A DNA stretch of 55,580 bases from Lachnospiraceae bacterium (GCA_900767585.1 CAAFZP010000121.1:1-55580), one strand, 5' to 3'. Shown: positions 9,030-16,984, counted from the stretch's first letter. Numbers and translations: made by a program. Notes: generated from the letters alone by a model not told the origin.

Positions 9030-9104
9030 TTGGTTACCATAAATAACAGGTGGTCGAAGATGCGCTACTTTCGGACGATTTATGTAAAAATTATGTAAAC
9101 CGAA

Positions 9105-9138
9105 AAGAAAAGACCCATTTGGGGATTTTCCCCAAATG
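9105..9138 (-). terminator. Terminator of murC
   Basis: A 9-bp stem CATTTGGGG/CCCCAAATG (9116-9124 with 9130-9138). Read on the minus strand it is followed by a T-rich tail. It lies between the two DnaA-box arrays. Confidence 0.7.
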
Positions 9139-9142
9139 AGCC

Positions 9143-9160
9143 TGTGGATAATGTGGATAA
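9143..9160 (-). promoter_or_regulatory. Two tandem DnaA boxes
   Basis: Two contiguous perfect boxes (TTATCCACA on the minus strand) at 9143-9151 and 9152-9160, abutting the murC stop codon and in the same orientation as the array at 9003-9029. Confidence 0.75.
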
Positions 9161-10543
9161 TTATTTTTTTAAGAGCACATCCCCGATAGAATCGACATTT
9201 CCTGCGCCCATAGTTATCAACAAATCATTTTTTTTGCAATTTTTTTTGACATAATCCGTAATGCTGTCAAAGTCTCCAAGATAGATGGCGTGTCCCCCGT
9301 GCGCATTGATTTTGTCACAGACATCTCTTGAAGAGACAAGACCGGTGTCTTTCTCGCGGGCAGCATATATGTCTGCCAATATGACATGATCGCAGGTGGA
9401 AAGAGCCTTTCCGAATTCGTCAAGCAGCGCCTTTGTACGAGAATAAGTATGTGGCTGGAACACACACCAGATGTCGTTGTGCGGCGTGTTTTTGGCAGCG
9501 GCAAGGGTTGCAGCGATTTCTGTTGGATGGTGTGCATAATCATCTACGATTATAACCCCGTTTTCGGTTACACCCTTGTGCTCAAAACGACGATGGGCGC
9601 TGGAACATTTTTCAAGTCCGGCTTTCACAGCGCTCCGGTCGATGCCAAGGAAATCTGCAACTGCAATCACGGAAAGAGAATTCATCACATTGTGGATTCC
9701 GGTCGCATGCAGTACGATGCGGTCTTGCGTTTCTCCTTTCACAACGAGCGTGTAGGAAGGATGTCCGTTCTCATCAAATACAATGTCTGTGGCACTGTAA
9801 TCATTTCCCTTGTTTATGCCAAATGTGAGGATGTTGCAATGCAGGTCTTTCGTTACATGATGATAGTATTTCATATCTCCGTTTACAACGAGCAGACCAT
9901 TGTCCGGAAGTATCTCCGCAAATGTCTTGAAGGAATCTGCGATCTCTTCAATTCCGCTGAAGAAGTCGAGGTGGTCTGCATCCACGTTCAGGATAATACT
10001 GATATAAGGGTGAAATGCATGATAACTGTTCGTGTATTCGCAGGCTTCTGTGACAAAATAATCCGAATGCCCTACGCGGATATTGCCCCCGATTGCATCG
10101 AGCATACCGCCGATGGAAATGGTTGGATCTTTTTTTGCTTCGAGTAAGACGTAGGACAGCATGGAAGTCGTTGTTGTCTTTCCGTGTGTACCACTTACGG
10201 CAACGCCGTATTTGTAGTTGAGCATAATCTGCCCAAGCAGCTGTGCGCGGGTGAGCATCGGGATGTCTTTTCGTGTTACCTCGACGAATTCCGGGTTGTT
10301 TGTGTGAATGGCAGCTGTGTATACAACCAGATCAATGTCATCGGTTATATTTTCTGCCTTTTGCCCGATGTATATCTTTGCACCCAGATTGCGCAGGATT
10401 TCAGTCATATCAGATTCTTTCATGTCGGATCCGGATACCGTAAATCCTTCCTGCAGCAAAATCTCTGCAAGTCCGCTCATACTGATACCGCCGATGCCGA
10501 TGAAATGCACATGCATGGGTTTGTTAAAATCAACTTTGTACAT
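9161..10543 (-). CDS. murC: UDP-N-acetylmuramate--L-alanine ligase
   Basis: A 460-residue cytosolic enzyme that adds L-alanine to UDP-MurNAc in peptidoglycan precursor synthesis. It has the normal Mur ligase length. Visible features: the N-terminal Rossmann glycine motif FIGIGGISMSGLAE (about 14-27), the P-loop GTHGKTTTT (118-126), the carbamylated-lysine/metal region (EACEY, LNVDADHLD), RRFEHKG, and the C-terminal DDYAHHPTEI and FQPHTYSRT motifs typical of MurC. AAAGG lies 9 bases before the ATG. It has its own promoter at 10610-10637 and terminator at 9105-9138. Confidence 0.97.
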   Translation of the reverse strand: MYKVDFNKPMHVHFIGIGGISMSGLAEILLQEGFTVSGSDMKESDMTEILRNLGAKIYIGQKAENITDDIDLVVYTAAIHTNNPEFVEVTRKDIPMLTRAQLLGQIMLNYKYGVAVSGTHGKTTTTSMLSYVLLEAKKDPTISIGGMLDAIGGNIRVGHSDYFVTEACEYTNSYHAFHPYISIILNVDADHLDFFSGIEEIADSFKTFAEILPDNGLLVVNGDMKYYHHVTKDLHCNILTFGINKGNDYSATDIVFDENGHPSYTLVVKGETQDRIVLHATGIHNVMNSLSVIAVADFLGIDRSAVKAGLEKCSSAHRRFEHKGVTENGVIIVDDYAHHPTEIAATLAAAKNTPHNDIWCVFQPHTYSRTKALLDEFGKALSTCDHVILADIYAAREKDTGLVSSRDVCDKINAHGGHAIYLGDFDSITDYVKKNCKKNDLLITMGAGNVDSIGDVLLKK

Positions 10544-10609
10544 GATAATCAGCCTTTCTCATAATTCGATTGTAATTGGTTTTCGCTTTGTCAGCAAAAT
10601 CCTCTCCTA

Positions 10610-10637
10610 ATTATAGCACGATTGCTTCAGTTTACAA
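10610..10637 (-). promoter_or_regulatory. Promoter of murC
   Basis: On the minus strand: TTGTAA, a 16-base spacer, then a perfect TATAAT with an upstream TGC (extended -10). The start codon is about 66 bases downstream. Confidence 0.7.
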
Positions 10638-10758
10638 CTGATTAAAAAAAATATATACTATGCCTGATTGACTTCGGGCGTCATTTATGACATTATATAT
10701 AATATAAGTTGTAATTTTGACAATTACATGAAAAGAGAGGTTTAACAGGAGGACTAGG

Positions 10759-11643
10759 ATGAAAGTATGTGAAATGTGTGGAGCGCAGAATGATGACGTC
10801 TTCACAAAATGCGCAATTTGTGGTGCAGATTTGCCATCTCCAAATGGAGAGGTTGGAGATGACGAAAAGACGATTCTCATTGATCCGTCGGAAGCAGGCG
10901 TGAAACCGGGATTATCGTTGAAGACAGATGCAAATGCCGGACAGCCACAGCCGGGCGGAATGGGTCAGCCGGGATTTGGCGGCCAGCCGGGCGGAATGGG
11001 CCAGCCGGGATTTGGCGGACAACCGGGCGGAATGCCGGGACAGCAACCATATGGACAGCCGGGCGGAATGCCGGGGCAGGCACCATATGGACAGCCGGGC
11101 GGAATGCCGGGACAGCAACCATATGGACAGCCGGGAATCGGTGCCGGACAGGCTCCAAAGACAAGCAAAGCTAAGATCATTGGTATATTAGCAGGAGCGG
11201 CTGCTTTGGTTGCAATCGTGTTATTGTTCCTTTTCAAATTTGGTGTGAAATCGGGCGGTGCAAAATCACCGGAGGATGTGGCAAAGCAGTTTATCGAAGC
11301 GATGGATGAAAAAGATGCAGATAAGATGGCAAAACTCTGCCCGCCATTTCTGGATCCGGGCAAGGATGACATTGAAGACATGATTGATATGTATGAAGGC
11401 TATGATGTCAAGTTTACATATGAGGGTGTCGAGAGCAAGGACGAATACACAGGTGATGATCTGAAAGACTTCCAGGAGGAAGTTTCCGACTATGCAGAAA
11501 AGAACATCAAATTGCAAGGTGCCTGTGATGTGGAATTTTCATTCAACATGAAGATGTCATATCTTGGACAGGATATAGATGAGTCCCAGACGTATACTTT
11601 GACATGTATCAAGTATCGTGGCGGCTGGTATCTGTATGAGTAA
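10759..11643 (+). CDS. Zinc-ribbon membrane protein with Gly-Gln-Pro repeats
   Basis: A 294-residue protein. It begins with a zinc ribbon (VCEMCGAQNDDVFTKCAICG), then an acidic segment, then a Gly/Pro/Gln-rich repeat region (about 60-130) of five 12-residue units such as GGMPGQQPYGQP. One membrane helix (about 139-162) leads to an outside domain (about 170-294) that opens with SPEDVAKQFIEAMDEKDADKM, similar to DUF4878 or lumazine-binding-like NTF2 folds, and closes with a YRGGWYLYE strand. The start has AGGAGG 6 bases upstream. It shares the ribbon-helix-outer-domain plan with the gene at 4641. The next gene overlaps its stop, so they are coupled. Function unknown. Confidence 0.75.
   Translation: MKVCEMCGAQNDDVFTKCAICGADLPSPNGEVGDDEKTILIDPSEAGVKPGLSLKTDANAGQPQPGGMGQPGFGGQPGGMGQPGFGGQPGGMPGQQPYGQPGGMPGQAPYGQPGGMPGQQPYGQPGIGAGQAPKTSKAKIIGILAGAAALVAIVLLFLFKFGVKSGGAKSPEDVAKQFIEAMDEKDADKMAKLCPPFLDPGKDDIEDMIDMYEGYDVKFTYEGVESKDEYTGDDLKDFQEEVSDYAEKNIKLQGACDVEFSFNMKMSYLGQDIDESQTYTLTCIKYRGGWYLYE
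10954..11133 (+). repeat. Five 36-bp coding tandem repeats
   Basis: Units begin at 10954, 10990, 11026, 11062 and 11098, exactly 36 bp apart, each starting GGCGGAATG. The first two encode a GQPGFGG type and the last three a GQQPYGQ or GQAPYGQ type, so one type probably expanded after splitting from the other. The high identity makes copy number likely to vary between strains. Confidence 0.9.
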
Positions 11644-11929
11644 GAAAAGTCAGACAATTTTAACAATCTGTGTGGATATGATTATGCTGGCGGTCGTTGT
11701 GACCGCCAGCTATCTGTTATTTACCGGAAAATTGCATGGGTGGATGCAAATAGCAGCACAGGCTGGAATTGTCATTGCAATCCCTACAATCTTTTTCATA
11801 AGTTTTCTGACATTTGGTATGGCAAAATATGAAAAGATGCGTCCGGAGGATTTCGAAGAAGAGGAGAATCCGGAGGATCCGGACAATCCGGAAATTCCGG
11901 AAAAAACAGAAGAATCAGAAAAACGATAG
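11636..11929 (+). CDS. Small two-helix membrane protein
   Basis: A 97-residue protein starting at 11636 (MSKKSQTILTI), which overlaps the upstream stop by 8 bases, so translation is probably coupled; no strong ribosome site is seen. Two membrane helices (about 6-27 and 36-60) are followed by an acidic Pro/Glu/Asn tail built from near-repeats of NPEDPDNPEIPE. No known family is recognised. An in-frame ATG at 11618 is less likely. It ends just before a terminator shared with the converging lipoprotein operon. Confidence 0.6.
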   Translation: MSKKSQTILTICVDMIMLAVVVTASYLLFTGKLHGWMQIAAQAGIVIAIPTIFFISFLTFGMAKYEKMRPEDFEEEENPEDPDNPEIPEKTEESEKR

Positions 11930-11936
11930 GACAAAC

Positions 11937-11977
11937 AAAAAGAACATGCACCGTTTCGGACGATGCATGTTCTTTTT
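11937..11977. terminator. Bidirectional terminator
   Basis: AGAACATGCA/TGCATGTTCT stem flanked by A5 and T5 runs, with a small CCG/CGG hairpin in the loop. It sits between converging genes. Confidence 0.85.
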
Positions 11978-11988
11978 GTATTCCGATA

Positions 11989-12483
11989 TTATTCAAATGT
12001 GATGCTGTCAGCCCATTTCAACATACTTGCTTCGAGCGAATCAAATTGCCTTGCCTTGCATACAAATTCGCAGATCCAGTAATTGGAACCCTGCTGGAAC
12101 ATACAGTGCAAATACGTGTACTTCGCTCCGGAGACAGTCTGGCTGTTGCTAAAATAGTAGTAATTGTTCCGCTGCTCTAATTTATCAGAAGAGATATTAT
12201 TCAATCCGCAGATTTCTTTTGCGTAATCTTTTAATCCGGAAATTTCATATCCTTCATATTCCAGATCGGAGGCATTTTCTGTCTTGACGGAAAATGTCAC
12301 ATCGTCACTTACGATATAAGCGTTAAATCCGTCCATTTTGCTTTCTTTAAAACTGTCAGTGAGTGTGATAGTCATTGTGTCAACAGTGAAATTTTTCGGG
12401 CTTCCCTTGCATCCGCATAGCGTGCATGCTGCAATGAGAATAAAAAACAAACCCAGAGTATATTTTTTTGCGTTCGAGTACAT
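11989..12483 (-). CDS. Putative lipoprotein
   Basis: A 164-residue protein. The start at 12483 (MYSNAKKYTL) has AAGGAG 8 bases upstream. The N-terminus is a lipoprotein signal (LGLFFILIAACTLCGCKG) with the likely acylated Cys in LCGC. The mature part is predicted alpha/beta, with TMTITLTDSFKESK, FSNSQTVSGAKYTY and WICEFVCKARQFDSLEASML, which resembles small uncharacterised lipoproteins that share a PsbP-like or DUF-type fold. It starts 16 bases after the upstream gene and is probably cotranscribed with it. Function is unknown. Confidence 0.65.
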   Translation of the reverse strand: MYSNAKKYTLGLFFILIAACTLCGCKGSPKNFTVDTMTITLTDSFKESKMDGFNAYIVSDDVTFSVKTENASDLEYEGYEISGLKDYAKEICGLNNISSDKLEQRNNYYYFSNSQTVSGAKYTYLHCMFQQGSNYWICEFVCKARQFDSLEASMLKWADSITFE

Positions 12484-12499
12484 AGTAGTAACTCCTTTC

Positions 12500-13054
12500 C
12501 TAGTTGCCGTCGTCTTGCTGATGCTGTTTGGAGAGTCCTTCCTGTATAAATGCATCGATGTTACGTTCGGTTGATTTTAAAATAGCTGCCAGCCGTTCCT
12601 GTTCGATGGCTTTTTCTTTTGCAGCTTCAATTTCACGTTGCTTTTTTTCTTCATCTTCGGCGGCTTCGCGGTTAAGCCGTGCCATGATCTCGTTGGCACG
12701 TGCTAACACATCGTCGTCAACACCTGCCGGAATTTTTTCCGGATTTAATGCAGAAGCGGTGCTGCCTGTGTCCGGTGTGAATGCCGTTGGTTCGGCAGAC
12801 ATGTGTGCTGCCTCGGAAACCAGATCATCGATATTATGCTGGCTCTGCCGGTTCGTGTCAAGAACTGTATTCGCAAGTGCCTGTGCATCTAATGCTGCAG
12901 GCGGCGATGCCTGCTTTGGAGCTGCATATTTGACGTCGGGATTTTTTTCTTCCGGCCACTTGCCGTTGTGGATGAGTTTATAGACCGGCTTATATACGAT
13001 ACACCACCATTTGTAGACGGTTCGTTTTGTCCGGAATAGAAAGTTATCGTACAT
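12500..13054 (-). CDS. Conserved hypothetical protein, acidic and coiled coil
   Basis: A 184-residue soluble protein with AGGAGG six bases before the ATG. The first 32 residues are basic and aromatic (FRTKRTVYKWWCIVYKPVYK), which could bind membrane or nucleic acid. A low-complexity Ala/Pro/Asp linker follows, then a strong Glu/Lys/Arg/Ala coiled coil (about 115-170) and a Gln/Asp tail. No known domain is recognised. It is the first gene of a two-gene minus-strand operon with the lipoprotein. Confidence 0.55.
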   Translation of the reverse strand: MYDNFLFRTKRTVYKWWCIVYKPVYKLIHNGKWPEEKNPDVKYAAPKQASPPAALDAQALANTVLDTNRQSQHNIDDLVSEAAHMSAEPTAFTPDTGSTASALNPEKIPAGVDDDVLARANEIMARLNREAAEDEEKKQREIEAAKEKAIEQERLAAILKSTERNIDAFIQEGLSKQHQQDDGN

Positions 13055-13177
13055 GTAAGCCTCCTATATATTTTGTGTAAAAATGTATAATACTATCACT
13101 ATAATAGCATGATTTTGACAGGAATAAAAGTTAAAAATTTGTTAGATTTTAAAGAGAAAAATAGTTTATAAATATGG

Positions 13178-13206
13178 TTGTAAAACTTGACATAAGCGAT
13201 TATACT
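13178..13206 (+). promoter_or_regulatory. Candidate promoter of pyk
   Basis: TTGTAA (13178-13183), a 17-base spacer and TATACT (13201-13206), about 60 bases before the pyk start. A TTGACA at 13187 lies inside the spacer and has no well-placed -10. Confidence 0.5.
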
Positions 13207-13267
13207 AGGGGTGTATGTCAAAATGGGAGAAGATTTGGCAAATAAATATAAAATGAGGTAATAAGTG

Positions 13268-14686
13268 ATGAGAAAGACAAAGATTGTTTGTACACTGGGA
13301 CCTGCAACAGATAACGAGGATGTACTGCGGAAACTGATGCTTGCCGGGATGAATGTAGCAAGACTTAATTTTTCGCATGGCACGCATGAGGAACAGAAAA
13401 AACGTATGGACATGGTCAAGAAATTACGAGCAGAACTTGGCCTTCCAATCGCACTTTTGCTTGACACGAAAGGACCGGAGATTCGTACCCGCGATTTTGA
13501 AGGTGGAAAAGTAGAAGTCAAAGCAGGCGATTTCTTTACATTGACGACGAGGGATATCCTCGGCGACAGCACAATTACCTCTATCACATATAAAGATCTG
13601 TACAAGGATGTGCAGATCGGAACCCATATTTTAATTGACGATGGTCTGATTGAACTTCAGGTGACATCCATCAGCGGCGAGGATATCCTGTGTACGGTGA
13701 TTACCGGTGGACCGATTTCAAACCACAAAGGAATCAATGTACCGGATGTACATCTGAACATGCCATACTTAAGCGATGCGGATGAGAGCGATATTTTGTT
13801 TGGTATCGAGCAGGATGTGGATTTTGTGGCTGCATCATTTGTACGGTCTGCAAAGGATGTGCTTGAAATCCGGGAGCTCTTAAATGCAAATGGCGGGCAG
13901 AAGATCAATATTATTTCCAAGATTGAGAACTCAGAAGGCGTCAATCATATAGACGATATCATTTATGTATCAGATGGTATCATGGTTGCCCGTGGCGATA
14001 TGGGTGTGGAGATTCCGTGCGAGGAAGTTCCGGTCATCCAGAAGATGATCATAAACAAAGTATATATGGCAGGTAAGCAGGTAATTACTGCGACGCAGAT
14101 GCTTGATTCGATGATCAAGAATCCGCGGCCGACACGTGCGGAGACAACGGACGTTGCGAATGCAATTTACGATGGTACAAGTGCGGTGATGCTGTCCGGC
14201 GAGAGCGCTGCCGGCAAATATCCGGTTGAAGCGGTCGAGATGATGGCAAAGATTGCCGAGCGTGCGGAAGCAGCCATTGACTACAAGAAGAATTTCTTCC
14301 ACTATGAGCGCGCTGCAAATCAGAACGTGACAGATGCAGTCTGCCATGCAGCCTGTACAACTGCGATTGATTTAAATGCGGCAGCAGTTATCATTGTGAC
14401 GAAATCCGGTGTATCTGCGAGAAATATCTCCAAGTACAGACCAAGCTGCAATATCATTGCAGGAACAACCAGCGATAAGGCATATCGTCAGCTCAATATG
14501 TCCTGGGGTGTGACACCGGTACATCTCGAAGAGCAAAATGAAGTATTTACATTGTTTGATCATGCGGTAGCAGCAGGTAAGAAACAGGGACTTTTGCAGC
14601 CGGGTGACAAGGTTGTGATCGGTGCCGGCGTTCCGCTTGGAATCTCTGGCAATACAAATATGTTAAAGGTACAGATAGTGGAGTAA
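13268..14686 (+). CDS. pyk: Pyruvate kinase
   Basis: A 472-residue glycolytic enzyme (PEP + ADP to pyruvate + ATP). The ATG at 13268 has GAGGT 7 bases upstream; a GTG just before it is less likely. The whole family core is present: KTKIVCTLGPA, the NFSHG motif, LDTKGPEIRT (ADP/K+ site), the catalytic KIENSEGV (about 221) and MVARGDMGVE, and ATQMLDSM. The allosteric C-terminal domain ends with TNMLKVQIVE. It lacks the extra C-terminal PEP-utiliser-like domain found in Bacillus and many clostridial enzymes of about 585 residues. It heads an operon with two glycosyltransferases. Confidence 0.97.
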   Translation: MRKTKIVCTLGPATDNEDVLRKLMLAGMNVARLNFSHGTHEEQKKRMDMVKKLRAELGLPIALLLDTKGPEIRTRDFEGGKVEVKAGDFFTLTTRDILGDSTITSITYKDLYKDVQIGTHILIDDGLIELQVTSISGEDILCTVITGGPISNHKGINVPDVHLNMPYLSDADESDILFGIEQDVDFVAASFVRSAKDVLEIRELLNANGGQKINIISKIENSEGVNHIDDIIYVSDGIMVARGDMGVEIPCEEVPVIQKMIINKVYMAGKQVITATQMLDSMIKNPRPTRAETTDVANAIYDGTSAVMLSGESAAGKYPVEAVEMMAKIAERAEAAIDYKKNFFHYERAANQNVTDAVCHAACTTAIDLNAAAVIIVTKSGVSARNISKYRPSCNIIAGTTSDKAYRQLNMSWGVTPVHLEEQNEVFTLFDHAVAAGKKQGLLQPGDKVVIGAGVPLGISGNTNMLKVQIVE

Positions 14687-14694
14687 GGGATTTT

Positions 14695-15396
14695 ATGAAG
14701 ACACTGGTGATAATTCCGGCATACAATGAGGCGGAAAATATTGTACATACGGTTGAGAGCCTGAAAGCAGCCTGTCCGGATGTAGATTATATTATAGTAA
14801 ACGACTGCTCCGGCGACAATACAGTCCAGATATGTGAGGCACATGGATATCCGTTTTTAAATCTGCCGATCAATCTTGGAATCGGCGGTGGTATGCAGAC
14901 GGGGTACCGCTATGCCGCAGAACATGGATATGATATCGCAATCCAGATGGATGGTGACGGACAACACAACCCGGAATATATTCCGGATTTGATTGCAACG
15001 ATTGAACGCGGGGAAGCGGATCTGGTGATTGGCTCCCGTTTTATAAACAAGGAAGGATTTCAGACTTCCGGTATGCGGCGTGCGGGGATTGGCGTGTTGA
15101 ATACGGTTTTGCGTGTCTGTGGGCATGTAAAGATTACAGATGCAACAAGCGGATTCCGGGCGGCATCCAGAGGCGTATTATGTTTTTTCGCTCATAATTA
15201 TGCGCAGGATTATCCGGAACCGGAATCCATCATTGCAGTGAATGCGGCTGGATTTAAAGTGAAAGAGATTCCGGTAATCATGAATGAACGGACCGCGGGT
15301 GTCTCTTCCATCAGTCCCTGGAAATCTGTCTATTATATGATAAAAGTGACGCTTGCAATTGTGATTTACCGAATTGCAGGGAAAAAATGGAGGTAG
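14695..15396 (+). CDS. GT2 family glycosyltransferase (DPM1-like)
   Basis: A 233-residue protein that starts 8 bases after pyk. It is a GT-A fold enzyme of the dolichol/polyprenyl-phosphate sugar transferase type: LVIIPAYNEAENI at the N-terminus, VNDCSGDNT, the metal-binding QMDGDGQH (DxD, about 85-88) and TDATSGFRAASR. There is only a weak hydrophobic stretch at the C-terminus and no GtrA-type membrane domain, so it is peripheral. It probably transfers a nucleotide sugar to a lipid carrier for wall or capsule polymers. The DUF2304 gene that follows is a common partner. Confidence 0.9.
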   Translation: MKTLVIIPAYNEAENIVHTVESLKAACPDVDYIIVNDCSGDNTVQICEAHGYPFLNLPINLGIGGGMQTGYRYAAEHGYDIAIQMDGDGQHNPEYIPDLIATIERGEADLVIGSRFINKEGFQTSGMRRAGIGVLNTVLRVCGHVKITDATSGFRAASRGVLCFFAHNYAQDYPEPESIIAVNAAGFKVKEIPVIMNERTAGVSSISPWKSVYYMIKVTLAIVIYRIAGKKWR

Positions 15397-15402
15397 AAAA
15401 AT

Positions 15403-15810
15403 ATGATGACAACGGTATTTCGCGTAATTTTGCTCGTGTTTGTTCTACTTTACCTTGCGATGATTCTTTTCCTGATGCGAAAAGGACGTATGAGTTTAAA
15501 ATATTCCCTGATCTGGTTTTTCGCGGGCGTGATTCTACTTGTCTGTGCTGTTTTTCCGCAGGTGATACGGTTTTTCACGCAGTTGATGGGTGTGTATTCG
15601 GAAGCAAATGCTGTCTTTTTTATCGGTGTATGTTTCCTGATTCTGATTGTATTGTCACTGACATCAATTGCATCCGGACAATCCGAGCGGATTCGGACGC
15701 TGGTGCAGACACAGGCGATTTTAGAAGCGCGTGTGCGGAAGCTTGAAGCACAGATGGAACAGCAGAAACATGAGAATGAAGATGGAAATGAATATGGCAC
15801 AGAAAACTAA
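15403..15810 (+). CDS. DUF2304 family membrane protein
   Basis: A 135-residue membrane protein with three predicted helices (about 5-24, 35-55 and 66-88), the conserved MRKGRMSLKYSLIWFFAGVI segment between the first two, and a C-terminal coiled coil that ends in acidic EDGNEYGTEN. The GGAGG site lies 10 bases upstream; ATG at 15403 or 15406 may be used. DUF2304 proteins sit next to polyprenyl-sugar glycosyltransferases in many genomes and are thought to help move or anchor the lipid-linked sugar. It overlaps the start of the next glycosyltransferase gene. Confidence 0.85.
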   Translation: MMTTVFRVILLVFVLLYLAMILFLMRKGRMSLKYSLIWFFAGVILLVCAVFPQVIRFFTQLMGVYSEANAVFFIGVCFLILIVLSLTSIASGQSERIRTLVQTQAILEARVRKLEAQMEQQKHENEDGNEYGTEN

Positions 15811-16609
15811 GTATACGGCGCAGGATCACACGTTTGTCATCTGCGCGTATAAAGAAAGTAAATATTTGAAAAACTGTATCAGGTCTCTGGAAAACCAGAA
15901 CGTGAAAAGCCGGATCCTGATTGCGACATCTACAGACAATGCATACATCCGGAGATTAGCAAGACAGTTTGAACTGCCTTTGATTGTGAACGATGCACCG
16001 TCGGGCATTGCAACAGATTGGAATTTTGCATATCGTCAGGCACAGACGAAGCTTGTGACGATTGCACATCAGGATGATATCTATAATCCGGACTATCTGG
16101 AGGAAGTCCTGTATGCGTTTAATCATGCGGAAAATCCTATCCTGGCACATACGGCGTATTATGAGATACGAAATCAAAAAGCAGTATACAGCAACCGTTT
16201 GCTCCGCGTGAAGAAACTGTTACTCTTGCCTTTTGTCGCTAGAAAGACATGGAACAGTATTTTCTTACGCCGGCGTTCGCTTGCATTTGGGTGTGGCATC
16301 TGCTGCCCGTCTGTGACGTATGTGAAGAGCAGGTTCCCGGAGGAACCGTTTGCGGTTGGATGCAAGGCGGATCTTGACTGGGAAGCATGGGAGCGTTATT
16401 CCAAGCTTCCGGGTGCGTTTTGTTATGTCAAAAAGCCTGTGATGGGACACCGGGTGCATGAGGATTCCGAGACATCCCATGTGATTGGGAAAGAAAATGG
16501 CAGAAGTCCGGAGGACTATGCGATGTACCGGAAGTTCTGGCCATCCTGGATTGCAAAGCTTTTGATGCGGTTTTATCAAAAAGGGCAGGATAGCAACCGC
16601 CTGTCATAA
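15782..16609 (+). CDS. GT2 family glycosyltransferase
   Basis: A roughly 275-residue protein. The N-terminus HTFVICAYKESKYLKNCIRSL is a GT-A nucleotide-sugar site, HQDDIYNPDYLEEVL carries the DDxY-type metal motif, and CKADLDWEAWERYSK holds the catalytic-base region. Five closely spaced in-frame ATG codons (15770, 15776, 15782, 15788, 15794) make the start uncertain; none has a strong ribosome site. It overlaps the DUF2304 gene by about 29 bases. Being grouped with the DPM1-like enzyme, it probably works on the same surface polysaccharide. A short inverted repeat with no T run follows at 16593-16623. Confidence 0.85.
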   Translation: MEMNMAQKTKYTAQDHTFVICAYKESKYLKNCIRSLENQNVKSRILIATSTDNAYIRRLARQFELPLIVNDAPSGIATDWNFAYRQAQTKLVTIAHQDDIYNPDYLEEVLYAFNHAENPILAHTAYYEIRNQKAVYSNRLLRVKKLLLLPFVARKTWNSIFLRRRSLAFGCGICCPSVTYVKSRFPEEPFAVGCKADLDWEAWERYSKLPGAFCYVKKPVMGHRVHEDSETSHVIGKENGRSPEDYAMYRKFWPSWIAKLLMRFYQKGQDSNRLS

Positions 16610-16693
16610 GAAAATAGCGGTTGTATAAATACAGATAATCGGAAATAATTCCCAGATGGGCTGGAGGAAGTTGCAGGAAATTATAAAAATTAC

Positions 16694-16722
16694 TTGCTAT
16701 CTGTAACAAAAAGGGGTACAAT
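16694..16722 (+). promoter_or_regulatory. Promoter of the ferredoxin gene
   Basis: TTGCTA (16694-16699), a 17-base spacer and TACAAT (16717-16722). The predicted transcription start falls inside the Fur-type palindrome at 16730-16744. Confidence 0.65.
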
Positions 16723-16729
16723 GTCAATG

Positions 16730-16744
16730 TGATAATAATTATCA
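16730..16744. promoter_or_regulatory. Perfect 7-1-7 Fur-type operator
   Basis: TGATAATAATTATCA is a perfect 15-bp palindrome and matches the Fur/PerR-family 7-1-7 box (TGATAATnATTATCA). It overlaps the expected transcription start. A second, weaker palindrome (AATGATA-T-TATCAAT) lies at 16751-16765. Confidence 0.7.
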
Positions 16745-16793
16745 ATAACAAATGATATTATCAATACCCAAAAAGAGTAAGGAGGATATTACC

Positions 16794-16964
16794 ATGGCAT
16801 TTAAGATTAATGACGGATGCGTGATGTGTGGAGCATGTGCAGGAGCTTGTCCTGTAGGCGCAATCTCAGAAGGCGATGGCAAGTATGAGATCGATGCTTC
16901 TCTGTGCATTTCATGTGGAGCATGTGCAGGAACTTGCCCAACAGGTGTTATCTCAGAAGAGTAA
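16794..16964 (+). CDS. 2[4Fe-4S] ferredoxin
   Basis: A 56-residue clostridial ferredoxin. It has two CxxCxxCxxxCP motifs (CVMCGACAGACPVG and CISCGACAGTCPTG), each supplying ligands to two clusters. It is a low-potential electron carrier for pyruvate:ferredoxin oxidoreductase, hydrogenase and related enzymes. The start at 16794 has AAGGAGG 8 bases upstream. It is monocistronic, with its own promoter and terminator. Its operator suggests regulation by iron or by a PerR-type sensor, unusual for a housekeeping ferredoxin. Confidence 0.97.
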   Translation: MAFKINDGCVMCGACAGACPVGAISEGDGKYEIDASLCISCGACAGTCPTGVISEE

Positions 16965-16984
16965 TCCTGTGTGATTACATATAG

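Noticed and set aside
9003..9160. Main replication origin.
   Set aside because: No dnaA, dnaN or clear AT-rich unwinding element next to the boxes; the arrays are better called regulatory or titrating until tested.
9386..10147. Long open frame on the plus strand inside murC.
   Set aside because: Cys-rich frame shadow of a clear essential gene, with no ribosome site.
13187..13192. TTGACA as the -35 of pyk.
   Set aside because: The only good -10 (TATACT at 13201) is 8 bases away; TTGTAA at 13178 gives the proper 17-base spacing.
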